Below are positions 1-8,006 of a stretch of 15,038 nt of DNA, in pieces (positions within the stretch are counted from its first letter, which is position 1; each line of letters begins with the position of its first letter). Under the pieces are notes generated by a model. It had not been told where the DNA came from. It made no database searches and worked only from the letters and a program-made list of their open reading frames with translations. The position numbers and the translations under genes were made by a program. This stretch comes from Pseudomonadota bacterium. Its GTDB lineage: Bacteria > Pseudomonadota > Alphaproteobacteria > Sphingomonadales > Sphingomonadaceae. Location of the stretch: contig JAEWCK010000304.1 of the NCBI GenBank assembly GCA_023390675.1, forward strand, positions 1 through 15,038, read 5' to 3'.

Positions 1-1198
1 CGGCCGCGGTCGCCGCCTCGGCCCGGGCCTGCGGCGGCGGCGCGAAGAAAGTCGGGCGACGATCGCGAACGCTCGCCGTCATCCCGGCGAAAGCCGGGAT
101 CTCGGGCGGAGCGCGATACGAGTCGAGATTCGGACTTTCGCTGGGATGACGGTTCAATTCGCCCTCGGTCTGCCACATCGCCAGCGCAGCCTCGCTCGGC
201 CGCTGGGCGCTGCGATGGCCCGCCGCGTCGAGCGCGCGCCGCAGGCCGCTGACGATCATCCCGCGCACCAGCGCCGGATCACGGAAGCGGACCTCGGTCT
301 TGGCGGGATGGACGTTGACGTCGACCTGATCGGCCGGAACCTCGAGAAACAACGCCACCACCGGATGCCGATCACGCGCGAGCATCTCGGCATAGGCCCC
401 CCGCACTGCGCCGACGAGCAGCCGGTCCTTCACCGGCCGGCCGTTGACGAAGAGATATTGGTGATCCGCCACGCCACGATTGAAGGTCGGCAACCCGGCG
501 ACGCCGCCGAGCATCAGTCCCTCGCGCTCGAAATCGATCCCGACGCTGTTCTCCGCGAGCGCGCGGTCGGTCAGCGCGGCGACGCGCTCGGGCCGGGTCT
601 CGCCGCTCTGCACCCCGAGCGTACGCCGTCCGTCATGCTCCAGCGAAAAGGCGATGTCGGGCCGCGCCATTGCGAGGCGCTTCATCACGTCGACGCTCGC
701 GGCATATTCTGCGCGCGCCGAGCGCAGGAATTTGCGGCGTGCGGGCACGCGCGCGAACAGCCCCTCGACACGCACGCGCGTGCCGGGCGGCAGCGCAGCG
801 GGGCCCTCCGCCACCACTTCGCCATTGTCGACGGTGCGCGACCAGCCTTCCTGCCCGCGCACTCGGCTTTCGAGCGTCATCCGCGCGACACTGGCGATCG
901 AAGGCAGCGCCTCGCCGCGAAAGCCCAAGGTATCGACCTTGTCGATCGCGTCGTCGGGCAGCTTGGAGGTCGCATGACGTTCCAATGCAAGCGCCATTTC
1001 GGCCGGCGTCATGCCGCAGCCATCGTCGGTCACTTCGATCAGATCGGCGCCGCCCGCGGCGAGGCGGACCACGATCCGCGTCGCGCCCGCGTCTATGGCG
1101 TTTTCCACCAATTCTTTCAGCGCGCTGGCAGGGCGTTCGACCACTTCTCCCGCTGCAATCCGGTTGACAAGATGTTCGGGGAGACGGCGTATTGACAT
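1..1198 (-). CDS. mutL: DNA mismatch repair protein MutL (3' end cut by window edge)
   Basis: MutL is the ATPase that links mismatch recognition by MutS to downstream strand removal. Reading the minus strand from the ATG at 1198-1196 gives about 399 residues with no stop before the left edge. GHKL ATPase motifs are clear: MSIRRLPEHLVNRIAAGEVV at the start, ELVENAIDAGA near residue 31, DDGCGM near 58, RHATSKL near 71 and GFRGEALPSIASVA near 88. QYLFVNGRPVKD and HPAKTEVRF belong to the second, transducer-like domain. After about residue 335 the sequence becomes the poorly conserved linker; the C-terminal dimerisation domain is outside the window. The start is the canonical MutL N-terminus, although no good Shine-Dalgarno sequence stands before it. 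The gene is divergent from mreB. Residues 350-374 are encoded by a palindromic repeat (see the repeat entry), but the frame stays open. The identification is secure. Confidence 0.96.
   Translation of the reverse strand, partial: MSIRRLPEHLVNRIAAGEVVERPASALKELVENAIDAGATRIVVRLAAGGADLIEVTDDGCGMTPAEMALALERHATSKLPDDAIDKVDTLGFRGEALPSIASVARMTLESRVRGQEGWSRTVDNGEVVAEGPAALPPGTRVRVEGLFARVPARRKFLRSARAEYAASVDVMKRLAMARPDIAFSLEHDGRRTLGVQSGETRPERVAALTDRALAENSVGIDFEREGLMLGGVAGLPTFNRGVADHQYLFVNGRPVKDRLLVGAVRGAYAEMLARDRHPVVALFLEVPADQVDVNVHPAKTEVRFRDPALVRGMIVSGLRRALDAAGHRSAQRPSEAALAMWQTEGELNRHPSESPNLDSYRAPPEIPAFAGMTASVRDRRPTFFAPPPQARAEAATAA
76..152. repeat. Palindromic dispersed-type repeat inserted in mutL linker
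   Basis: A 77-base element has perfect 10-base inverted ends, CCGTCATCCC at 76-85 and GGGATGACGG at 143-152. Similarity between the two arms continues inward for about 30 bases with mismatches: CCGTCATCCCGGCGAAAGCC on one side against CCGTCATCCCAGCGAAAGTC on the complement of the other. The left arm also contains its own smaller palindrome, ATCCCGGCGAAAGCCGGGAT at 81-100. In mutL it encodes residues 350-374, including the peptide EIPAFAGMT. From general knowledge, this type of repeat is scattered in many copies through alphaproteobacterial genomes, usually between genes. Only one copy is visible in this window. Confidence 0.8.
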
Positions 1199-1347
1199 GG
1201 TCGTTGCTCTAGCCCAAGCGGCGGCATCCCGCGACCCCAACCGCATGGCGCCGAGGCCGGATTTGAAAGTCCGACCCGGAAAGGTCCGGACTAGAATTTT
1301 GCGCGAACAGCCGATGGCGGGCAAGCCTCGGCAGGACGGAAGTGTTG
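1199..1347. promoter_or_regulatory. Divergent mutL/mreB intergenic region with leader hairpin
   Basis: This 149-base gap separates two divergent genes, so it must hold promoters for both mutL (minus) and the mre operon (plus). The one structured element is an imperfect hairpin at 1268-1292: AGTCCGACC, loop CGGAAA, then GGTCCGGACT, with one bulged C in the right arm. It is followed by AGAATTTT. The TAGAAT at 1292-1297 would make a reasonable -10 hexamer for mreB, but no convincing -35 lies at the right distance. The hairpin could instead be a 5' leader structure. No EcfG-type motif is present. The exact promoter positions are not resolved. Confidence 0.4.
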
Positions 1348-2388
1348 ATGGCTTTTTCCCGCTTTTTCAAATTCATGTCGCACGACATGGCGATCGATCT
1401 CGGCACCGCGAACACGGTGGTCTATCTCCGCGGCCGCGGCGTTGTGCTCAACGAGCCGTCAGTCGTGGCCGTCGAGACGCTCAATGGCCAGAAGAAGGTC
1501 AAGGCGGTCGGCGACGACGCCAAGCTGATGATGGGCAAGACGCCCGGTTCGATCGAGGCGATTCGCCCGTTGCGCGATGGCGTGATCGCGGACATCGATG
1601 TCGCCGAGCAGATGATCAAGCACTTCATCCAGAAGGTGCACGGGCAGCGCCGCTTCATGCGCTGGCCGCAGATCGTGATCTGCGTGCCTTCCGGATCGAC
1701 CTCGGTCGAGCGCCGCGCGATCCGCGACGCCGCGTCGAACGCCGGCGCTTCGCAGGTATGGCTGATCGAGGAGCCGATGGCGGCCGCGAGCGGCGCCGAC
1801 ATGCCGGTTACCGAGCCGATCGGCTCGATGGTCGTCGACATCGGCGGCGGCACCACCGAAGTCGCGGTGCTCTCGCTGCGCGGCCTCGCCTACTCCACCT
1901 CGGTCCGCGTCGGCGGCGACAAGATGGACGAGGCGATCGTCTCGTACGTCCGCCGCAACCACAACCTGCTGATCGGCGAAGCCACCGCCGAACGGATCAA
2001 GCAGGAAGTCGGCGTCGCCAAGCCGCCCGCGGACGGCATCGGCCAGACGATCCACATCAAGGGCCGCGACCTCGTCAACGGCGTCCCCAAGGAAATCCAG
2101 ATCAACCAGGGCCAGATCGCCGAGGCGCTCAGCGAGCCCGTCGGGACGATCGTCGAAGGCGTGCGCATCGCGCTCGAGAACACCGCGCCCGAGCTCGCGG
2201 CCGACATCGTCGACCAGGGTATCGTGCTCACCGGTGGCGGCGCGCTGCTCGAGGGGATCGACGAAGTGCTTCGCGACGAGACCGGCCTTCCCGTCACGAT
2301 CGCCGAGGACCCGCTGACCTGTGTGGCGCTCGGCACCGGGCGCGCGCTCGAGGATCCGGTGTTCCGCGGCGTGCTGATCCAGGTCTAG
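1348..2388 (+). CDS. mreB: Rod shape-determining protein MreB
   Basis: MreB is the bacterial actin that forms membrane-associated filaments guiding side-wall peptidoglycan synthesis. The 346-residue protein has the usual family length. Actin-fold nucleotide motifs are in place: DLGTANTVVYLRG from residue 17 (phosphate 1), DIGGGTTEVAVLS from 164 (phosphate 2) and LTGGGALLEGID near 294 (adenosine site). The N-terminal MAFSRFFKFM is a short amphipathic, membrane-binding-like segment typical of Gram-negative MreB. I chose the ATG at 1348 because GGA at 1338-1340 (and AGGA at 1333-1336) stands at Shine-Dalgarno distance; in-frame GTG at 1342 and TTG at 1345 are alternatives adding only two residues or one. 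It is the first gene of the mreBCD-mrdA-rodA operon, with 18 bases to mreC. Confidence 0.98.
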   Translation: MAFSRFFKFMSHDMAIDLGTANTVVYLRGRGVVLNEPSVVAVETLNGQKKVKAVGDDAKLMMGKTPGSIEAIRPLRDGVIADIDVAEQMIKHFIQKVHGQRRFMRWPQIVICVPSGSTSVERRAIRDAASNAGASQVWLIEEPMAAASGADMPVTEPIGSMVVDIGGGTTEVAVLSLRGLAYSTSVRVGGDKMDEAIVSYVRRNHNLLIGEATAERIKQEVGVAKPPADGIGQTIHIKGRDLVNGVPKEIQINQGQIAEALSEPVGTIVEGVRIALENTAPELAADIVDQGIVLTGGGALLEGIDEVLRDETGLPVTIAEDPLTCVALGTGRALEDPVFRGVLIQV

Positions 2389-2406
2389 TCGGAGGCAGGG
2401 GGGAAC

Positions 2407-3309
2407 ATGGCGCCGCCACGCAACCGGCGCCCGGGTTTTTCGCGGCGGGCGCAGTACGGGCTCTTCCTCGGCTATGTGGGCGCGGTCGGCGGGGCGCTGG
2501 TCGGCGCGGGGCTCCTGCTGCTCTCGACCTTCAATCCCCCCGCTTATGCCGGGGTGCGCGGCTTCTTCGCCGAGATCACCACGCCGATCGCGTCGGCATT
2601 TGCCTGGGTGCGCGGCGGGATCGCCGGGGCACCCGAGGGGATTGGCAGCTACGTCAACGTCCGGGCCGAGAATGCGCGGCTCAAGAAGCAGCTTGCCGAC
2701 AACGAGCTGCTGGTCGCTCGCGCACGCACGCTCAATCAGGAAAATCGCCGCCTGCGCGAGATGCTCAAGCTGCGCGACGTCACCACCGACGCGATCGTGA
2801 TCGCGCGGCTGGTGGCGAGCACGGCGTCCAGCACGCGCCGCTACGCCACGCTCAACGCGGGCAATTGGCAGGGCGTCAGATCGGGGCAGCCGGTGCGCGA
2901 GGCCGACGGGCTGATCGGCCAGGTGATCGAAACCAGCCCCAACAGCGCGCGCGTGCTGCTCGTCGTCGATCCCGAGAGCATCGTCCCCGTCCGCCGCACG
3001 CGCGATGGCCTTCCCGCCATCGCCACCGGCCGCGGCGACGGGCTGCTCGACATCCGCTCGGCCAGCGTCGCGACGATGCTTTTCCAGCCGGGCGACATGT
3101 TCGTCACTTCGGGCACCGGCGGCATCTTCTCGCCCAATGTGCCCGTGGCGCGCGTGATCCGCGTGGGCGGGGACGTCGCGGTCGCGATGCCCGCGGCCAA
3201 CCCCGATGCGCTCGATTTCGCGCTCGTCCAGCAGACTTTCCTGCCCGAGCCCACGCCGACGCCTTCGCCGACCGCCTCACCAACCGCTGCGCCCCGGCGG
3301 GAGCAGTAA
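2407..3309 (+). CDS. mreC: Rod shape-determining protein MreC
   Basis: MreC is a bitopic inner-membrane protein whose periplasmic part activates PBP2-RodA within the elongation complex. In its 300 residues I see a short basic cytoplasmic N-terminus (RNRR, SRRAQ), one membrane segment at about 18-40 (Gly/Ala/Leu-rich), and a coiled coil at about 84-122 (NVRAENARLKKQLADNELL onwards). The beta-domain with the family-typical DGLIGQVIETSPNSARVLL follows, then a Pro/Thr/Ser-rich tail (EPTPTPSPTASPTAAP) at about 280-296. A strong purine-rich ribosome site (GGAGG at 2391-2395, then a G run) precedes the ATG. The stop codon TAA shares one base with the mreD start (TAATG). The low-complexity tail is probably disordered and varies among relatives. 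Confidence 0.96.
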   Translation: MAPPRNRRPGFSRRAQYGLFLGYVGAVGGALVGAGLLLLSTFNPPAYAGVRGFFAEITTPIASAFAWVRGGIAGAPEGIGSYVNVRAENARLKKQLADNELLVARARTLNQENRRLREMLKLRDVTTDAIVIARLVASTASSTRRYATLNAGNWQGVRSGQPVREADGLIGQVIETSPNSARVLLVVDPESIVPVRRTRDGLPAIATGRGDGLLDIRSASVATMLFQPGDMFVTSGTGGIFSPNVPVARVIRVGGDVAVAMPAANPDALDFALVQQTFLPEPTPTPSPTASPTAAPRREQ

Positions 3310-3818
3310 TGCCGTCGGATTTCATTCCGCTCGGCCGCAGCGAGCGGATGCCGCGCGCCGTCTGGCTCGCTCCGCTTTCGGTGATGCTCGGCTCGATGGC
3401 GACGCTGTTTCCGATCGTCGCCACTGTGCCGCTGCTGCCGCCCTTCGGGCTGATGATGCTGCTCGGCTGGCGACTCGTGCGCGGCGATTCGATGAAGGTG
3501 TGGGCGCCGGTGCTGCTCGGCTTCTTCGACGACATGTTGAGCGGCCAGCCGCTGGGCAGCGCGATGCTGCTCTGGACGGTGTGCGTGTTGATCGTCGACG
3601 TGCTCGACACGCGGCTGGTGTGGCGCGATTTCTGGCAGGATTGGCTGATCGCGGGCGGGGCAATCGCCTTCTGCCTGATCGCGGGACGGCTGGTGGCGAC
3701 TCCCTTCACGGCACATGTCGATACGGCGCTGCTGCTTCAGATCGTGATCTCGGCCGCGCTTTTTCCGGTGATTGCGCGCTTCTGTGCGTGGCTCGATCGC
3801 GATACTAAGCGCAGGTAA
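3309..3818 (+). CDS. mreD: Rod shape-determining protein MreD
   Basis: MreD is a small polytopic inner-membrane partner of MreC in the elongation complex. The 169-residue product starts MPSDFIPLGRSERMPRAVWL and has about five hydrophobic stretches: around 20-33, 35-55, 64-72, 82-97 and 111-130, with a last one near 140-160. The motif LLGFFDDMLSGQPLG near residue 69 matches the conserved family pattern (F-D-D/D-L-x-G-x-P-L-G). The start overlaps the mreC stop by one base and the stop overlaps the mrdA start by one base (TAATG both times), which argues for translational coupling. The same reading frame is open far upstream through mreB and mreC because of high GC, but the overlap and family length fix the start at 3309. 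Confidence 0.93.
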   Translation: MPSDFIPLGRSERMPRAVWLAPLSVMLGSMATLFPIVATVPLLPPFGLMMLLGWRLVRGDSMKVWAPVLLGFFDDMLSGQPLGSAMLLWTVCVLIVDVLDTRLVWRDFWQDWLIAGGAIAFCLIAGRLVATPFTAHVDTALLLQIVISAALFPVIARFCAWLDRDTKRR

Positions 3819-5854
3819 TGGTACGCATCACCGAAGCCGCCCAGGCCTATAGCTTCTCGCGCCGCGCAGTCGTGCTCGGCGGCATTCAGGGCGCCGCCGC
3901 CTTGGTGCTTGCCGGTCGGATGACGTGGCTCGCGGTGTTCGAGAACGAGCGCTACCGGCTGATGGCGGAGAGCAACCGCGTCAACCTGACGCTCACGCCG
4001 CCACGGCGCGGCTGGATCGTGGACCGAAAAGGAGTCCCGCTCGCCAACAACCGCACCGATTTCCGCGTCGACCTGATCCCCGATCGCATGGAGGACAAGG
4101 AGAAGACGCTGGGGCTGCTTCAGAAGATTCTGAACCTCACGCCCGAGGAAATGGCGCGGATCCGCACCGACCTGAAGCGCGCCGCGGGTTTCCAGCCGGT
4201 GCAGGTCAGCGAGAACCTCGATTGGGAGCGATTCGCCGCAGTGAGCGTGCGCATTCCCGAGATGCCCGGCGTCCAGCCCACCCGCGGCTTCGCGCGCAAT
4301 TATCCGCTTGGCGCCGGCGTCGGTCATCTGATCGGCTATGTCGGCACAGCCTCGGCCGAGCAATATCAGAAGGAGAAGGACCCGCTGCTCGTTGCGCCCG
4401 GCTTCAAGCTCGGCAAGGACGGGCTGGAGAAGACGCTCGAGGATCGCCTGCGCGGTACACCCGGCGCCAAGCGCGTCGAGGTTACTGCGCGCGGGCGCTG
4501 GGTAAGGGACCTCACCACGCGGCAGGACGCACCCGGCGAGACGGTCAAGCTCACCATCGACGCGCTGCTGCAGGAATATGTCGCGCGGCGGCTGGGCACC
4601 AATTCGGGCTCGGCGGTCGTCATCGACGCCACCAACGGCGACATCCTCGCGATGGTGTCGATGCCTTCCTACGACCCCAACAGCTTTTCGGACGGCATCA
4701 GCCAGAGCGAGTGGAAGATGCTCTCCGAGGACGATCACGTCCCGCTGATGAACAAGGTGCTTCAGGGCCTCTACCCGCCCGGATCGACGGTCAAGCCGAT
4801 GAACGGGCTCGCGCTTATGCACGCCGGCGTCGATCCGAACATGCGGATCAACTGTGCGGGCGCGCTGCGCGTCGGCAACGGGGTGTTCCACTGCCACAAG
4901 CGCCGCGGGCATGGTCCGCTCGATCTCAAGAATGCGATCATGCAGAGCTGCGACATCTATTTCTACGAGATGGTGCGCCGCGTCGGCTATGACGCCGTGG
5001 CTCCGGTCGCGCGCGCGCTGGGGCTCGGCCAGAAGTTCGACCTGCCTTTTTCCACCCAGCGCTTCGGCACGGTTCCGGACAGCGCGTGGAAGCTCAAGCG
5101 CTACAAGGAAGCCTGGACGGTGGCGGATTCGCTCAACGCCTCGATCGGCCAAGGTTATGTGCTCGCCAATCCGCTCCAGCTCGCGGTGATGGCCAGCCGC
5201 CTCGCCTCGGGCCGCGCGCTGGTGCCGCGGCTGCTCGCCGACACGCCGATCCAGACCGCCCCCCAGCTCGCCGCCTCGCCCGAACAGCTTGCGATCATCC
5301 GCGACGCGATGTTCGGCGTGGTCAATTCGGGCGGCACCGGCGGCGCGAGCCGTATTCAGGTGCCCGGCGTGACCCTGGCAGCCAAGACCGGCACCGCGCA
5401 GGTGCGCCGCATCACGATGGCCGAGCGCGCATCGGGCGTGCTCAACAACGCCTCGCTACCCTTCAAGCTGCGCGATCACGCGCTGTTCGTCTGCTTCGCC
5501 CCCGCCGACAATCCCAAATATGCGGCCGGCATCGTGCTCGAGCATAACGGCCACACCGTGCGCAATCTCGACACGCCGATGATCGGGCGCGACATCATGA
5601 CCTTCCTGTTCGATCGCAAGCGCGCGATCGACGCGCTGCACGAAGTCGAACCCACCTGGGGCGGCGATTACCGGATGCGCGCCGCCGAGCAGGCCAAGGC
5701 ATTCAAGGCGGCGCAGAGCGCCCCTCCCCCGCCCGCGCCCGAGGATGCTGCCGAAGCCGCGAGCGACGCCGCTTCGGCTGCGGCGAACGCCACCACCAGC
5801 AATGCGATCGACACGCAGGCGGCGGAGCGCGGGAGCGCTGAGGACAGCGAATGA
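3818..5854 (+). CDS. mrdA: Penicillin-binding protein 2, peptidoglycan D,D-transpeptidase
   Basis: PBP2 is the monofunctional class B transpeptidase that cross-links new peptidoglycan along the side wall, working with RodA. The 678-residue protein has an N-terminal membrane anchor at about 17-36 and a PBP dimerisation/pedestal domain to about 240 (PPRRGWIVDRKGVPLANN near 61; GRDGLE-type signature as GKDGLEKTLEDRLRGTPG near 199). The transpeptidase domain has all three active-site motifs: STVK with nucleophile Ser323, S-C-D at 377-379 and KTG at 523-525. Between the first two lies a Cys/His cluster (FHCHKRRGHG), comparable to the zinc-binding region of Escherichia coli PBP2. The last ~45 residues form an Ala/Ser-rich acidic tail after PPPPAPE, absent from the catalytic core and probably disordered. 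The start overlaps mreD by one base and the end overlaps rodA by four (ATGA). Confidence 0.97.
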   Translation: MVRITEAAQAYSFSRRAVVLGGIQGAAALVLAGRMTWLAVFENERYRLMAESNRVNLTLTPPRRGWIVDRKGVPLANNRTDFRVDLIPDRMEDKEKTLGLLQKILNLTPEEMARIRTDLKRAAGFQPVQVSENLDWERFAAVSVRIPEMPGVQPTRGFARNYPLGAGVGHLIGYVGTASAEQYQKEKDPLLVAPGFKLGKDGLEKTLEDRLRGTPGAKRVEVTARGRWVRDLTTRQDAPGETVKLTIDALLQEYVARRLGTNSGSAVVIDATNGDILAMVSMPSYDPNSFSDGISQSEWKMLSEDDHVPLMNKVLQGLYPPGSTVKPMNGLALMHAGVDPNMRINCAGALRVGNGVFHCHKRRGHGPLDLKNAIMQSCDIYFYEMVRRVGYDAVAPVARALGLGQKFDLPFSTQRFGTVPDSAWKLKRYKEAWTVADSLNASIGQGYVLANPLQLAVMASRLASGRALVPRLLADTPIQTAPQLAASPEQLAIIRDAMFGVVNSGGTGGASRIQVPGVTLAAKTGTAQVRRITMAERASGVLNNASLPFKLRDHALFVCFAPADNPKYAAGIVLEHNGHTVRNLDTPMIGRDIMTFLFDRKRAIDALHEVEPTWGGDYRMRAAEQAKAFKAAQSAPPPPAPEDAAEAASDAASAAANATTSNAIDTQAAERGSAEDSE

Positions 5855-6972
5855 GCAGTCTCGGGCCGGACGGCATCGTCCCCAGCCAGATCGCCGCGCT
5901 CCCTTGGCGGATCATCGGCCTCGTCGTGTTGATCGGCGTGTTCGGGCTTGTTGTGCTCTATTCGGCGGCGGGCGGGCATGTTCAGCCTTGGGCCTTTTCG
6001 CAAGGCATCCGCTTTTTCATGTTCCTCGCGCTTGCGATCGTGCTCAGCCGAGTGCCCGAAAGCTTCTGGGCGCTGAGCGCCTTTCCGATCTATGGCATCA
6101 TCCTGCTGATGCTGGTGGGGGTCGAGGCGCTCGGCGCAGTCGCCGGGGGCAGCCAGCGCTGGCTCGACCTCGGCATCATCCGCCTCCAGCCTTCCGAACT
6201 GATGAAGCCGATGATCGTGCTCGCCATGGCGCGCTTTTACGAGATGCTGCCCGCGGGCGAGATCCGCCGCTTCGGCGCAGTCTGGCCCGCGGGGGTCTTC
6301 ATCGGCCTGCCCGCGGGGCTCGTGATGCTCCAGCCCGATCTCGGCACCGCGCTGATGATCACCGCGGGCGGGATCGTCGTGATGTTCCTCGCGGGCGTGC
6401 CGCTCAGGCTGTTCATCGGCGGCGCACTCGCGCTGTCGGTTGCCGCCCCGCTCGCAGTCAATTTCGTGCTCCACGACTATCAGCGCAATCGCGTGCTGAT
6501 CTTCATGAACCCGGAGAGCGATCCGCTGGGCACGGGCTATCACATCACCCAGTCCAAGATCGCGATCGGATCAGGCGGCGTGTTCGGCAAGGGCTTCCTC
6601 AACGGCACGCAAAGCCATCTCGATTATCTTCCCGAAGGCCAGACCGACTTCGCGCTGGCGACGATGATGGAGGAATGGGGGCTGATGGGCGGCTTCTTCC
6701 TGATCATCGCCTTCGGCATCCTGGTGCGCTGGGGGATTGGCGTGAGCATGCGCGCGCAGAGCCGCTTCGGCCGGCTCACCGCAGCGGGGCTGTCGGCGAC
6801 GATCTTCCTCTATTGCGCGATCAACATGGCGATGGTGATGGGACTGGCGCCCGTGGTGGGCGTGCCGTTGCCGCTGATCAGCTTCGGGGGCACCGCGGTG
6901 ATGACCTTCATGATCTGCTTCGGCATCCTGATGTCGATCGACCGCCAGAGCCGCCGCATGCAGCGCTGGTAG
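5851..6972 (+). CDS. rodA: Rod shape-determining protein RodA, SEDS peptidoglycan glycosyltransferase
   Basis: RodA is the SEDS-family polymerase that builds glycan strands from lipid II, coupled to PBP2. The 373-residue protein has the family length and about ten hydrophobic membrane segments. Characteristic SEDS blocks are visible: QRWLDLGIIRLQPSELMKP near 102, QPDLGTALMI near 161, the large extracytoplasmic loop with SHLDYLPEGQTDFALA (Asp266 in the QTDF motif corresponds to the conserved SEDS catalytic-region aspartate), and LPLISFGGTA near 341. Its ATG lies within the mrdA stop (ATGA overlap), so translation is coupled and a 1:1 PBP2-RodA supply is plausible. It is the last gene of the elongation operon. 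No convincing intrinsic terminator follows; the next gene is a tRNA on the same strand. Annotated alternatively as mrdB. Confidence 0.97.
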   Translation: MSSLGPDGIVPSQIAALPWRIIGLVVLIGVFGLVVLYSAAGGHVQPWAFSQGIRFFMFLALAIVLSRVPESFWALSAFPIYGIILLMLVGVEALGAVAGGSQRWLDLGIIRLQPSELMKPMIVLAMARFYEMLPAGEIRRFGAVWPAGVFIGLPAGLVMLQPDLGTALMITAGGIVVMFLAGVPLRLFIGGALALSVAAPLAVNFVLHDYQRNRVLIFMNPESDPLGTGYHITQSKIAIGSGGVFGKGFLNGTQSHLDYLPEGQTDFALATMMEEWGLMGGFFLIIAFGILVRWGIGVSMRAQSRFGRLTAAGLSATIFLYCAINMAMVMGLAPVVGVPLPLISFGGTAVMTFMICFGILMSIDRQSRRMQRW

Positions 6973-7077
6973 CGATTTTTCTTGGGGCAAGGGCTTTACA
7001 ATGCGCGAAAGCGAGTGCTAACGGCCCCGCTCCAATCGCGGCGGCGCCCCACCAAAAGCGCCCTTTCCGCCCGGAAT

Positions 7078-7153
<76 letters not shown>

Positions 7154-7169
7154 CCTTTTCAATGACTTG

Positions 7170-7216
7170 GCTGCCACATCCCGTGCGCTGGCAGCACCTG
7201 GCCTGCTGCTTGGCCA
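7170..7216. terminator. Hairpins between convergent tRNA-Lys and SDR gene
   Basis: Two short inverted repeats fill the 65-base gap between the convergent genes: GCTGCCA (7170-7176) with TGGCAGC (7189-7195), and TGGCC (7199-7203) with GGCCA (7212-7216). Their place between convergent ends suits a bidirectional transcription stop. Neither hairpin is followed by a clear T tract on either strand (the CTTTTC after the tRNA comes before them), so an intrinsic terminator is only a tentative reading. Confidence 0.3.
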
Positions 7217-7218
7217 TC

Positions 7219-8001
7219 CTATTCCTTGCCGCTGCCGGGCTCGGCCATGCCCCGATGCATTTCGGCAAGCACTGATTGCGGCACAACGCCGGACCCCGCG
7301 ACCTGAAGCTTGTTGGAAAGGCCCGAGACGATGTGCCCCTTGCCCGCCATCATCGCGTCCCAGCCGTCCTTGGCCACCTTCGCCGGATCGGCCTTTTCCT
7401 GCTGCCCGACCTTGGTATCGAGCATGCCCGCGCGCGCGAAGAATTCGGTGTCGGTCGGCCCGGGCATCAGCGTGGTGAGGACGACGCCGGGTTCGTCCTT
7501 CAATTCATTGCGCAGCGCCTCGGTGAAATTGTCCACGAATGCCTTGGTCGCGTTGTAAACGGCGTTGAAGCTGCCGGGAATGTAGCCGGCGATCGAGCCG
7601 GTCACGAGCACCTTGCCGGCACCGCGCGCGACCATGTCCTGCAACACCTTCTGGAGCAGATAGACGGTGCCGGTGACATTGGTGTCGATCGAATGGCGCC
7701 AATTGCCGACTTCCTGGTCGAGGAAGGGGCCGCCGGTGCCCACGCCGGCATTGGCGCAGAGCAGGTCGACCGACCGTCCTTCGGCCGCCGCGAGCAGCGT
7801 GTCGACGCCTTCGATCGTGGCGAGATCCGCCTGGACCGAGCGGACCTCGACTCCAAATTGCCCGAAATCCGCGGCGGCGGCATCGATCAGGGGCTCGTCG
7901 GCGACGACAATCAAGTCGTAGCCGTCCTTGGCGGCGAGGGTCGCCAGCTCGAATCCGATGCCGGTCGAGGCGCCGGTGACGATCGCGAGTTTGTTGGCCA
8001 T
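7219..8001 (-). CDS. Short-chain dehydrogenase/reductase (classical SDR)
   Basis: This is a 260-residue NAD(P)-dependent oxidoreductase of the classical SDR family, with a Rossmann fold. It shows TGASTGIG at 9-16 (cofactor glycine motif), CANAGVG with NAG at 84-86, Asn108, and the catalytic Ser136, Tyr149 and Lys153 (Y-N-A-T-K, with the usual 13-residue Ser-Tyr spacing). PGPTDT near 180 is the PG motif after beta-6. Asp35 near the end of beta-2 (VVADEP) hints at NAD(H) preference. The substrate cannot be told from sequence. The start at 8001 follows GGAG at Shine-Dalgarno distance, which lies inside the end of the upstream dehydrogenase gene; only five bases separate the genes. It is the last gene of the SRPBCC-dehydrogenase-SDR operon. 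The same frame is open upstream, but the Rossmann start fixes this ATG. Confidence 0.93.
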   Translation of the reverse strand: MANKLAIVTGASTGIGFELATLAAKDGYDLIVVADEPLIDAAAADFGQFGVEVRSVQADLATIEGVDTLLAAAEGRSVDLLCANAGVGTGGPFLDQEVGNWRHSIDTNVTGTVYLLQKVLQDMVARGAGKVLVTGSIAGYIPGSFNAVYNATKAFVDNFTEALRNELKDEPGVVLTTLMPGPTDTEFFARAGMLDTKVGQQEKADPAKVAKDGWDAMMAGKGHIVSGLSNKLQVAGSGVVPQSVLAEMHRGMAEPGSGKE

Positions 8002-8006
8002 GCTGC

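Noticed and set aside
146..1195. Long plus-strand open frame antisense to mutL
   Set aside because: The minus strand gives an unmistakable MutL protein; the plus-strand translation has no recognisable domain and is a codon-bias shadow.
2402..2406. GGAAC immediately before the mreC start as another EcfG -35 box
   Set aside because: No GTT follows at 16-17 bases and it sits inside a tightly spaced operon as part of the ribosome-site region.
1011..3818. A 935-residue open frame on the plus strand covering mutL's antisense end, mreB, mreC and mreD
   Set aside because: Only its last 169 codons are real (mreD). The rest is an arginine-rich shadow frame kept open by high GC; mreB and mreC lie in other frames with clear family motifs.
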